Below are positions 1 to 13,200 of a stretch of 64,000 bases of DNA, one piece after another (the first letter of the stretch is position 1; each line of letters begins with the position of its first letter). Made by a program: the position numbers and the translations under genes. Where the stretch lies: the NCBI GenBank assembly GCA_935421135.1, contig OW285196.1:7513501-7577500 (forward strand), read 5' to 3'. Under the pieces are notes generated by a model. That model made no database searches, was not told the DNA's origin, and worked only from the letters and a program-made list of their open reading frames with translations. This DNA comes from Bugulina stolonifera. Its lineage: Eukaryota; Bryozoa; Gymnolaemata; Cheilostomatida; Bugulidae.

Positions 1-1278
1 AGTCTTGTTGGTGGCCAGTAGTAATATTGGACTGTGCGGCCAATTTGTAATTGGCGATATCTGTGGTCACATACATGGTTAGTAACAACCACTTGTGTGA
101 CATGACAGTATATAATCACCTGCTATGAGTGTCACCATGCAATAGGGGCACTAGCTTACTCCTCGGTACCACTGACAACTGGAGGAAATTGTCCATGTCT
201 TGTTGATACGCACACTGGAAAGCAGAAATGAGAGGGAGAAGTGCTCGTTCACTCGGCAAAGGGGTGGAGCCATGAGATAACCTGCCCTCGAATGTCATGT
301 TAGGTGCCAACACATTCATGTCATATCCTAGAACTTCCAGCCAACTCTCCAAATCTGGCAGACACAACGTAGTTAACATACATTAACAGGAACAACAACA
401 AACTTGAAAATTTGAAACTGGTCAGCAAATTTCCTGTGATGATTTTATTATTAGTTGGTTATGCAGAAGTTTTACAGTTTGGTTGTAGCAACTATTGGAC
501 GAAGTCCTAATTTTGCACCAGCTTTCAAATTCAACTATTTCATTCATATATGGGTATTACATCAGACTCTATAACCGAATAACAAAATGTTATATTTAGA
601 GGGTATACATTGCTATTGAAATATAACAATAACTAAAGTATTCCATTCATGATTATGACAATCGGAGAAGAGATCAATGTAATACTACTAATGATGCCTA
701 CACTCACCAGCCATGTATCTGTGCTGCTTATCTCTCAGATGTAGATTAAGAGGGTACCTGTACTTGTAACTGTTGATAACGGATGGATCTGTACTCAGGG
801 TCCTCATTCTCTCAAACATCCCCTCCAGATGTTGGTCCATGAAGGAAGCCAACTTAGGGAAGTACCATCTCTCTGATATGTAGTTCAGACCCGTCACCTT
901 GTCATAGTAACCTCCCTGAAATGTGTACTCAAACCTGATTGGTCAAGCCCAACTCATACTCAACTATTCCAACCAATCACTGATTGTATATCGTATACCC
1001 AAAAACACAAAACTACAAAATTATGAAACAATCACTAGACTAATGAAATAGCTGACCAATCAACCGTAGCGTATCAACCTTTACATGTTCAACCAATCAA
1101 GACGTGGTATTACAAACCTGATAGCCAATGAATACATCGAAGCTCTCGTTAGAATCATCCAGAACTTCACCAAACACGGTGTAGTGAACTTTCTTAATGA
1201 GCGTTGCTGATTTATCATATACAGCAAACGGTGTACCCGAGTGATCACATACGACATAGTGGCGAGTTGATGCCCGTT
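1..1278 (-). CDS. TENM: Teneurin exons 45-48: Rhs-type barrel end, incomplete at left edge
   Basis: Exons are 1118-1278, 708-915, 120-354 and (partial) 1-60. The first gives [20 protein letters not shown] and [12 protein letters not shown] ending FIGYQ, then [18 protein letters not shown], the Rhs-core end. The usual D..AGRWTSPD that follows is not recognisable ([10 protein letters not shown] stands there). Exon 47 gives [19 protein letters not shown], like the vertebrate D..SWL..FGF.L.N..PG. Its frame hits TGA at 116, but a donor AG|GTGATT at 119 and an acceptor (GACCACAG) at 61 suggest splicing to a further exon that runs off the window. The last junction is tentative. Confidence 0.85.
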
Positions 1279-4200
1279 CTATAAATAAAAACAATATACA
1301 TATAATGATAGGAAATCCCACTGTTATAATAATATACAATAGCAGTAAGAACTAGTCAAGTATAATGTGACATACAGCTGCCGCCAGAGAAAAGTTATTT
1401 ATTTATTTATCGTTGATTTTCCATTATCCTCAAGCGTGATGTGTACAGACGCCTACCGTATACCACAATGTAGTACAATATAATATATAATGTGATGCAA
1501 TACTGCAATAAATGTATAATACAATGTAGATAATATAAGCATATTTTATAACTTACTCAGTTTTAAAACTTCGAGTACTATTTTAAAGCTCACATAAATC
1601 TTATATTTGAAATGTTATATAATACAATATATAATATACAATTAATATAACCGTTTGACTCACTGTTATCAATAGCGAGGAGTTGTCCTCCACCATCATA
1701 AAGCAGACTATGCATTGTATGACTAGTCAGGTTGTAGATCTCCGTTATCTGAGACGGATTCATGACGTTTGCATAAATAAACTGCAGAGTACTTCCATAG
1801 TTATCCCTTCGCACCATCAACCGACCAATCGAATCATAGAAATATGCAACATCTACTTTGCCACTTTCTAACACGTGTGTGAGGTGGCCTAAAATATGGA
1901 AAAAAAACTTGAAGAGTTAATCCAAAAATATGGAGATGCCGGGGATTGAACCCGGGGCCTCACACATGCAAAGCGTGCGCTCTACCACTGAGCTACATCC
2001 CCTACCTATTTATCCTATGGAAACCAGAATCAAAGTCAATTCCTACACCTTGTGGGAAGAGACAGGTGACATTGATAAAGGAGAATTAAATTATTTATGG
2101 CACCACACCTACCATATTAACATAAAATCAATTATTATTTTACAATTAATTATTATTATTAGCACTATAATTACTTCTAAAAACATACAGCTATTGGTCA
2201 TAATGAGAAGCTGACAACTCCACTTCTGCCTCGACTTATTTGAAATTTTACTAGCTAAATGATTTTTTACTCAAGCCTCATATTTCTATGAAAAATTGAC
2301 AAATTGCATCTACATACATGTACATAACATCTGTCTTACCTAGCGAATTGTACTCGTATTTAACATCTCCTCGAGATACAATGAATCCATCTGCATCATA
2401 TCTGTAGTGGTCCCCTTTGTATGCTATCACTCTGCCGTACTGGTCTAATTTATACGGATAGAGTGTGTTCCCCTGCCGCATTTGTGACAAGGAACCCTGG
2501 TTATTATAAGAGTACTCCTTCGATATACCAGTATGAAGTGTCGCAACCTGCGTGTGGATAGAAAAAGTCGTTATACTCATGGATGAATGCTCAACCAATA
2601 TACATTTGTCTAAGATACTTGTCAAAATCATTTTATAAGGAGATTGTGATAGCGAAAAAGATAGTTGAATAAATTAAAATACAACAATATTAACTACAAA
2701 TAAATGAACTTTCTAAAACAATCATAATTGTTTTTACACAATAAGTTATTCTTTTATCGGAGAGCAACAATTCAACTAAAACTCCTTGATTCTGTTTAGC
2801 ATCAAGTTACTCACCTTCACAACGTTGGAATCAGTGTCGTATGAATAAACCCTTTTCTGTCTATTAGGTCCAATGTTGTCTGTCCACTCCGTTATTCGCT
2901 GAAGTCGGTCGTAGGTCAAGGTGAACTGATGGACAAGTTTATTATTAATCAATAACGTCGACTTGACCAGTAGATTGGTAGAATCATGGACCTGATAAAG
3001 TAAAAACATGAGTGACTGTTATGACAATGATAAATATGAACATCGTACAAAACCACGGCGCACATGCGATAAATCCTAATAATAGCGGCTAGCAAACCAA
3101 AGACAACTAAACTTTTATAATTTGAGAATAATTTTTTTTGACTGATTAAAGATGGTAAAAGCAAAAAACCATGATCATAATTGAGTGTGATAATCCGACT
3201 TACCCTGATAAACTGAGCAGTAGAGTCAGCTATTGTAACCTTGGGTTTCTTCCTCTCCAATGACCTGCTTATAGTAAAGTCAGCAATACTATTGACCAAT
3301 CCCGTCTCTTGATTGTAACCCAACTCCCGTTTGATTGGAATATTTCTAGAACCATCCATGACTGCTCCTTTTATCTTCACAATTCTCAGCAATCTGCAGT
3401 TACAATAATATAACAGCATTTTGCGGCGTCACATTGCATTATAGTCGGCCATATTGCTTTATATTATATGAAGGGTAGTCATAACACATGTGTCACGTTA
3501 CATTATATACAGACTGTTCATATCAAACTGACGATGATTTGTAGTGAATGCTCAGCTTGCTCTCATGGAATAAAATATTTAAACAATTTCAGTTTGCAAA
3601 AGAATAATATTAAAGCTGGTAAATAGAATTGCATACAGCTTTGAATTGTTAGTAAAAACTTGAACATGAGCCGAAAGTTGCTAAAATAATAGAGAGGACT
3701 GTAGTACATCACGTCTGAAAACTGCCTACCTGTTGTATGTATAAGAGAGCTGTACGTCTGCAAACTGCCTACCTGTTGTATGTGTAAGAGAGCTGTACGT
3801 CTGCAAACTGCCTACCTGTTGTACGTATAAGAGAGCTGTACGTCTGCAAACTGAGTACGACTGAGTTTAGAGCTGAGTGTGAGTCGGTGTTCAGTATATA
3901 GACTGCCATTAGTTACATAGCTCAGATGGCAGTCATAGAGGTCTGTAGTAAGAGTGATGTCTGTAAGTGAGCGACTGACTGGGTGGTATATGTACTCCAC
4001 CCTATCCATATCGTACACTATTTCTCTCAGTCTACCATCTACAGCATATCTCTTGTAAACCCGTCTGCAATGCAACACGATAGCATTCCTATGAGTGAGT
4101 TATATATAATACACATACCCGTAAAACTGTCATGATTATTTTAAATCAACGGTAGTGTCGTAAATGGTGAAAAACTGAAGAAATATCAATCGAGATTATG

Positions 4201-7200
4201 AGACCAACACACTCATCTGCCATAAGAGCTTTTGCACACACACAATATCTAATGATCATCTCAAACATGCACATGAAGCACGTCATTTCCCAAATCTCAA
4301 GCCCATATCACACGAGATATCATCACACCCTTGTCAGTCCAAACCTAAGTACTCTAAAGCCTATATCACACTAAGTACATGTACTCTAAAGCCCATATCA
4401 CATCACATACTCTAAAGCCAGTATCACACTACATACTCTAAAGCTCGTATCACACTACGTACCTGTAGTCACCGGGATATATACGTCTGAACATTTGACC
4501 CAGACTGGTATAGTCCTCTATGAACATCCTACCAGATTGCACATATGAGTGTCGAATAAAACCAAGGTTCATCGAGACATGGAAAGAGTGTGTCTGGCCA
4601 CCAGGTGTCACTAGCTGCATGAGATTACCAAAGGAGTCGTACTGGAGTTGATAAGAGACCCCTGTAGGCATCGTCACTTGGGTAGGCTACAATACATGTA
4701 GGAAGTGAGAGTTATATTTGCATTTATAAAGTAATGGAGTTCAAATATAGCAGAGGTACATAATATTCAGCTATTATCACACGCGTTGCTTGCACTTACC
4801 AATGTGGATTTTGTGCTGTATGCATACTTGGTGATGACATCAGAAGATGGCTGGACAGTGTCCAGTCTGCCGGCTGAGTCATAGGTCCTCCGCTCTGTGT
4901 ATCTCCCGTGGTCCCAGTAAACGAGCTGACCAGCCTGATTGTAGGTCATATTAACTGGGTTGAACCCGACCGTGTCCCTATAGCAGGCATCAATAGATAC
5001 ATTGTATATTATACGATGCAGATGCACATTAGCAGGCATCAATAGAGATACATGTATATCTTTGTTTTTGTTTTTGTTTTTGTTGCTGTCGAGCCACTTG
5101 GCCATCCTATTTAACGGACCTCAGAAGTTCGAAACTTGTATGAGCGACAGGAGCTGGGCTCTGAGTGGAAGAGCTCACCTTCCACAACAGGAGTGCATGG
5201 TCAGTGACCACTACATCAACCTGCCACCCCAAGGTGATCACATACCCCGCCAGAATCTGGCTTCTCTTTGCGAATCAGGGCAGAGGTGGATCTTTAACGT
5301 GCGTGATGTATATTTAATAGTTACATAGTATATGTACCAACAACAAAAAAAGAATTAGTACATCAGTTTTTTGGGGAAAATATTAATAATTGATACATAA
5401 ATGTTTAATGGATTGTAAGTGCAGGGTGGTATTGGAATATTATGTAGTATTTTGCATATAAAATTATCTCTATATATATACATATACATGGTACTATCAT
5501 GTATACAGCATACATTCACATGTATGGAGTATAAAATAGCCAGAGCTCCTTACCCATAGACTGAGAGTAGAATAGGCTGTCCTGCCTCGTTATACAAGAC
5601 TTGCATAAGGTTTCCACCATTAGCGTCTCTCACAACCTCTAGTCTAATGTTCTCCACATACTCCATAGAGAGCAGGTTCTTACCATTCACCTTGAGTAAC
5701 AGATCAATGTTGACTATTACCATTATTTAAGATGGGAGCTCAAATATGCCAGGAAAATCTAGTACTTGGTATAGTACATAACAAAACAATTGCCGAACCA
5801 TGAACTTGGAGGGTTACCGAGTCATACATAGATAAACCAGCCAAATGGTGTTTATGGACAGAGGTGAATCCGAAACCTGTTTCTGCTTAACAATATTTCC
5901 ATCTCTACTTAGAGTTGTCTTCTCAAGGCCGAATCAAAGATGGGGGGGGGGGGGGGGGGGGTAGTGCAGCCATTTATATATATTACTACTTACTAATACA
6001 GACATGCTTGTAACACAAAACTGCAACCAATATGCACTGATGGGGCACAAAATCAAATCTACTAAGTTTAAGTATTAGCTGAGGTTTACTGTGCAGTGAA
6101 GAGAGTGTGGCCTTAATGTGTGTCATGCCTCTGTGACGATGAGTTAGTGTGAGTATAAAGGATGAGATCTGTACAGGGAGATTGGGACCAAATAGAAGGA
6201 GCAAATAGAGATACGATTGTTGTGATAGTACAATCATGGTGGAGACAACTGAATTCAGTCTAACGCAGCTCTCGTGTGATGGAGGTAATGAAGTGAAACA
6301 GACTGTGTGTGGTTGGTGTTAGTAGACTAACCATAAGGTCCTTCTTGTTGTAAGCGGTGGAAGCATGCACTGGACTCTCTGAAGTGGAAGGAAGAGAAGG
6401 GCTTACTCTCAACTTCCTGCCTAGTTTGAGAATGTTCTGCCTGCGGAGGTAGTAACGCCACTCGAGTCGGTGTACCGGCCCATCCTCAGACGAGATAATC
6501 TTACGTTTGAGTGCTGTAGGACTGTCACCTGTAAGGGAGGGTGCCATACCCACCTCTAATGTTACCACCAAACCACTAGGATACTCTACTACTATAGAGC
6601 CATCGTTGGAATACGTTACGTCAGCAGATTTGGCACCTGAAGAAGGACAAGAGATTAATGAATAAGTACAATAAAATCACTGTTGTATACAGTCCTCCCA
6701 ACAGTACACAGGAAGCAATGGGTGAATGCAAAGTAATGCCAACTAACCATACTATTACCATTTAATCAACCGCAAGCAGGGGAAGCAATTGCCAATTAGC
6801 GAGTAGGCTAGAAATCAACCAGCCGTCTCTAGGGAATCCCCACACCGATAATGGTTGTGAAAATAGATGTATGACATGAACAAGACATGCAAATGATTGG
6901 GATTAAGCTGCCAACCACCATGTGCTACTGTGATGGTGCAGAACCTATCTGCAGTGAGTAACTTGCCATGCAGCAGCAACAATGAGTTGCCATTATATGT
7001 CGCAGTACCAGCTTCAGCAGCGTTGCGAGTCAGCAGTATTTTAGCTCCCTTACTGTCTACGGAGGCCTGTAGCTGGGTGGTCTCTCCGGTAGGTAGGGTG
7101 ACGTCTGCTAGCCGACCGGTTGAGTCATATCCATAGAAGTATACCTCTCCTATAAGCAAAAATGGTAGATCATTGTCATGAGTCACACGTACACATAAAC

Positions 7201-10200
7201 TGATGACATAAATAGAGACACATGTGTATATCTTGATCGATATTGAAAAGCTACAAACATGACCTTAATATTCAAACAAAACCCAACCATAACATAGAAG
7301 TCTTATTCAAGTCGAAAATTATTTAAATTATTAGTCTCCCTGAGGCAATAAAATAAATTGGTGATAAAAATGAACTAAACATGTGACACCACAAGATAAA
7401 ATGTGACAATAGACAAACGCTGAACAAGATTCATATCACTTCGAACAAAATAAAAATAAGTATCATATACATGCAATAGAACAATAATATTATTAATATG
7501 ATAACACAGTCAAGAGGTCATATGACATGGTATACAACTTCAACAGTGGTGGACGGTCAGGCAGACACTTAGTACATCCATAGGTTTCCATCAGGGGTAG
7601 GTTTATTACTGTACTGCAAAGTCCCAGCAGGAAGCTTACATAACGTTGCTCGTACTCACAACTGACATTATCATCTATAGAGGAGGAGCACTTAGGGAAC
7701 TAGTTCAACACCTACTCTATATTTAAACCAAACTATTCATGGTATTAAATTGGCTTCGTCATACATCAACGGAATGCTTACGGGTGTTCGGTGTTTAACT
7801 ATGGTAGAGAGGCCAATTTCCACAAATCATAATTCCTGTTGGGACTCTACAGTATCCATTACATGGCCTAAGGCTAACGCTGATAATGGTAGCCATGTTA
7901 AGGAAATATTAAAGCAATAAAACAATGATAAATGTAATGCGTGCAGAACTGTCAAGCATGAAGATACGTTGCGTTAAGAATAATACATTATACTACTGAT
8001 ACTTGTTACTGATGCTATACTTGCCAGTAAGGAGAGTGCCTGTATAATAAGTTAGAACAGTTACCAAGATATGAGAATATCAGCCGATCTCGTGAGTTCA
8101 GGTTTGAAATCTCTAATTTAAAGCTCCTGAGAGAGACAGGATTGCGACAGTTTGAAACTGCTATTTCCAGGGAACTGATTTTCCATATAATTGAAGTTAA
8201 ACTTAGTCTTTACTAACAGTTATCATCATGGTTGAAACAAAATTTGATCCAATAATTCTAGTAGAATTTGTTGAGTAAATAACAATTGATGTGATAACTG
8301 TTGGTCAAGATGTACAGAGAGAATAATACTGAGTGACTGACTCACACCTGACTACGTGACTGACTCACCTCTGCTAGTCCATTTGTTAATAAGAAGTCCA
8401 GAAGTTGGGGTGTAAGAGTAAGAGGTCTTGTGTCCATCTGCTCTGATGATGGAACCTAGTTCACCACTTGGATGGCTTTCTACTTTTGCTATTTCCTTTT
8501 CGTTTAGAGTGATACTCTGGACACGCCCATTAACTCCTCTGTTGAATTCTATTAATGGGCCATACAGGAAGTGAGGTGATCACATGTACAGATATACATT
8601 CTTTTAGACAAAACCAAAACATATAGCAGTGAAATGAAACATAAAAATTCTCCAGAAAAACGCAAAAGTTGTAAATACATTGTATTATAGCCTTAGTGCT
8701 TCAAAGGTAGAGATCTACTTACTGAGCACCTGACCACCCCTGCCCGAGACAGCGATTAGAGAACCACTGATACTGTTTCGAGGGTACATGGTGAAGTTAT
8801 ACAGTATACTTCCAGACATTATATCAGTAGTGCGTACATGGAACCCATTGCGATCAAATCTATATATTCGTCCGTCTTCAGTTGAAACAACTCTGTAGGT
8901 AGACGACAGAAAGTTAGATATCAACAATGCATAGTTACATGTGCAACACATGATATTATTAAACTACAAATAGTATAAACATGCATCAAATTGACACAGT
9001 GTTATAGGAGCAAAGATAATGCTAATCTTATTGGACGAAGAAGGAGATGAGAAAATAACAACTCTACTTACTCATAATGCCGATTGACAGCAGAAGGCAA
9101 TGTGGAGACGACGGAATGAACTCGTAGATTTCCCATGTCTGCGATGTAGAGTACGCCATCCGGTGTGACGGTAAGAGAGCTGGGATTGTTCAGCAGTGCC
9201 TAAAATGGTACAACACAAATATTTATATATTATGATAAAACAGAGTATATGAAAATGGTTTATTTAGAAGCGATATAAACAAAGTAAATGTGTGGCTATA
9301 TTGATCCAATACACGAAGTGGTGAACGTTTGGTGCATACCTTAGCAGCCGTCATCTCCGAAGGATCCCAGCATGAACAACTGGGCATTTGACAGTTACAG
9401 GGAGGTTTGCCGCCAGCGTAGTGACTGATATAACCATCTGTAGACACAACCCTCACCCTGTTGATCTTCTGCTCGTCACTTTCTATGAGGTAAAGGTCAC
9501 CGTTGGGGGCAAAGGTCATGGACTTGACAGCTACAATGTTGCTATGACGGGCTTGTAAAGACTGTAAATGATCATCACCTGCAGGAAGTAACAAGGGAGG
9601 TAATTACAACTCGTGTATGTAAAGAGCAAGATAAACTGGCATAACATAGTAACACCAAAGTGTATACACTCACACATATACTAGGACCACATTGCTCCAC
9701 CATATTTAATATTATATTTTACACAACGGCCCAATCTGTAACCAGAATTCTCACCTAGTAGCCCGAGTCCCTTATTCTTATACGTGACTTGAGGACAGTG
9801 ACTGGGACGTCCCGCTACAATTTCCACTTTATTTTCAGGAGTGAGTTTTAGTATAAGGTTCGTCGTACTGTCCAGTATGTTGAGAGCGCCATCTACTGGG
9901 CTAAATGCAATGCTGGTCGGCCACCCTAAGAATACCTGAAACATACAAGTACAAATAAATCAGTCTCACATCACGTCACGTATGTATTTGTAATAGAGGA
10001 GAACTAAAAAATGGCTGACATAAAGTATGAAACAGGTCGACAAGTCTGACTATTAGATCTACTCCAGAAATACATGTATAGCTAAGTGTGCTACACCAAA
10101 TCCCAGTATATCTACAGTGTGACTAAGGAGAATTAATCTAATTAGATTATTAAGTTTATTATCTCAAGCTCACGGTTTCAGTCCACCAAGTACGTAGTGA

Positions 10201-13200
10201 TGTTGTAATTCTCACTCACTTATCGACACCCACATTCAGACATAGAACTATACATCAAGCCAGTCAATCTAGTACTAGACGTACCTCATACAGATCGGCA
10301 GCTCTGCCGCAAGGCATAGCCACATACTGCCCAGGTAAGTCCTGGGAGCCAATCACAGTCTCGATGGTTCCATCTTTGTTTATTTTCCTCACCGTTGTGT
10401 CGTCGACAAAATATATTTCACCAAACCTGTTGACAGCAATACCTACAAAGAGAGTAGCACCGGATGTCATACCATTAAGTAGTCCATATTATGGAACTTT
10501 TACCTGAAAGAAAATGATGTCAACTCATCTCTTCTAACCAAAGTGCACAAGAACTAACCTTTAGGGTTACTGAGGGTGGCTTGCTTGGCATCTCCACCAT
10601 CTCCACACTTAGTTCCAGAACCTCTGACACACATCTTACCAGTTCCTGGTGACAAAGAACAGAAAACCTCGATAAGGAACAGAACAAAGCCGAGTCAGTT
10701 AAAATGTAGTAACTAGTAACTAATCAGTGTATATTGTATGTTCTACTAGCGTAAGAATGATCAGCATACTACACTCTATACATTTTTCGGATGAGGCGTA
10801 GTAAAACGCAGATAACGAGCTTTAGACCATCTACAGAGCATGCATATTAGGTGCAGACGTACCGGCGATGATCTCATAGTTGGTAGTGATGTCAGAAGGG
10901 AGACTCAGAGGGTCTGTGTTCTTCACCCTCAACACCTGCTTGTTCTGGAAATCCGTAAGATAGAGCATTCCATTGGTTGGAGATACCGTCATATAGTAGC
11001 GGTAGCTTGTTGAGGGGCCACTGCAAGGAGGAAGTGTATATTAGTTATATACTGAGAGGCAACTGTAAGGAGGAAATGTACACTAGTTATGTACTGAGAG
11101 GACCCGGGAAGTATACTGAGAGGATATTCGTTAAAAGCGTATTAGCTTTTGAAACAACCAAATAAATACGTTCTTCTTCTATCTGTATATTACACCTTCT
11201 GCAACTCGTACATTACACCTGTTTGTAAGCCATGCAACAACACTGTTATGTATTAGTTAGAATTTATCTCCCCTTGTTTTTGCACTCCCTTAAGCCATTA
11301 TTTCCAAGCTTCTATTATACTGTATCATATTCCAAACCAAATAAAGCAGCAGCTAATGTCTTGTGACGATATTGACAAGGTGCCTGAACCGTTGATGATC
11401 TGTCCAAGCAGTCCACTAGTTATAATATAATTTGGAATAGTGGCCATGGTATGTAATTAGACCAAGAACTCTAGAACTGACAGGAATTAAGGGGATTAAA
11501 CACTGACAACCATAAGAGTATCCACACAACATAAGACCCGAGCTAAATCACAACAAGGTATTGGAGAGTAGTCTAAGCATATGAATTCCACAAGGTTGGG
11601 ACGGTGTTAGCGCCTCACTATATTTCTTACCCAGCAACAAAGGGTTTCTTTCTAAAACCAAGAATTTAAACATGTGATTCTTAGATCCACACTAGATGAA
11701 GTTCACGCTTTGCAGACGCTGGAGTTAACCACATGATTTAAAATCAACCAATCACATCACTAATATCTTCAAATTTGGAGTATCGTCCCATATCATTGGA
11801 TAATATTGTTAGTATTTACGAGTCAATAAATCCAATATATGTTGCTTATGTAGAAATAAAGAAAACATGAGGTATTTGCAATATATAATGAAAGAAGCAG
11901 TGAGACATACTTTAGCTTTAGAATTGAAGTCACAGAATCCATAGAAGGTGAGAGACGTCTGATGACATTGTAGTCAGCTACATAAACAGCACCGTCTAGA
12001 TCTGAGGCTACAGCCACAGGAGCCAGTAGAGGCTTATTAGTTACATCATTCCCATTACACGATGTACACTACAACAGCATACCAGAAGGTTATCGGTCAA
12101 CTTACATTACATACATTAGATAATCCCAGCAAGACTAATAAGCTGTACAATATAGTTAATTTCATTTGAGAGAGATGAACACTTGTTGGAATGTACTAAA
12201 ATTTGTGTTAAAGATTATGATTCTCTTTATATATAAATTAGAAAGAAAGGTGGGTATTAGAAGACGAAATGAACACTCAAACTTGATAATAAATGAGTTG
12301 CAAACTCCCCCCCCCACCCCCCCTACTCACTTCACTGTCACGTCTACTGCCATTACCAAGCACAGTTTTTAAGAGCTGAGGCTTCTCTTTGAGATATATA
12401 TTAGTGCCATCTCCTTTATGTAGAATACCTGTTGTGTACACAAAAGCAAAGTCAATATAATTATTAGTATTATATCCAAATAAAAAAATTTAAACAACAT
12501 CTTTCACTGGAAATAATTGCTGTATGCATGCAAGAGTGGTGGGGTCAGCGTAGTGAACTGAAAGCCTCTAAGCAAAGAAATATTTGGGACATGTCGTGGG
12601 TGGTTTGTATAGATTTATCACTGTGCAAAAATTGCATTAATTCCCAAATTTCATATAAAATAATTAACCAGTTGTAACTGTTTTACTGCAAGAGTATGTA
12701 CATGTATGTAGAAGGGAACTTGCTATTAAATTGTACCGGATTAACAGGAAGTGAAATGTTTTCAAACGGTGACATGGACACACAAATTGTATACAACTCT
12801 CTCACCTTCATGGTGATGATAGAAGTGTTGTATGTCTAAGCTCCACCCCTTAGCCACAGATCTGGAAGAGAGACCGAGGTCTCCACCCAAATAGCCAGTG
12901 AGGGTGGTGGCCTGCTTGTCCCAGTATATTTTCTCACAGCCGGTATATTGGTAGCCCACCATAACTACGGAGAGAAATAGAGGTATTGTTAGGTGAAGGT
13001 CAACCCGACGTTGAAATACAACATAACTAACAACTGACATACCTTCAAACTGATTATGTTAACATGGCGCGGACCATAACGTGAAAAAAAGCATAACAAC
13101 ATTAATACAGCATAATGTTGATACATACCGTGTGCAGTGACAATACCATAAACTTCCTGGAGATACGCATTACGACGATGCCAAGAATATCGGTAAGTTA

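Noticed and set aside
116..379. True C-terminus of teneurin at the TGA (116-118)
   Set aside because: It would remove the C-terminal domain found in other teneurins, and a usable donor and acceptor flank it; kept only as a possible short isoform.
1930..2214. Plus-strand protein frame across the first tRNA
   Set aside because: Begins inside the tRNA gene's complement and continues in AT-rich intron; no support.
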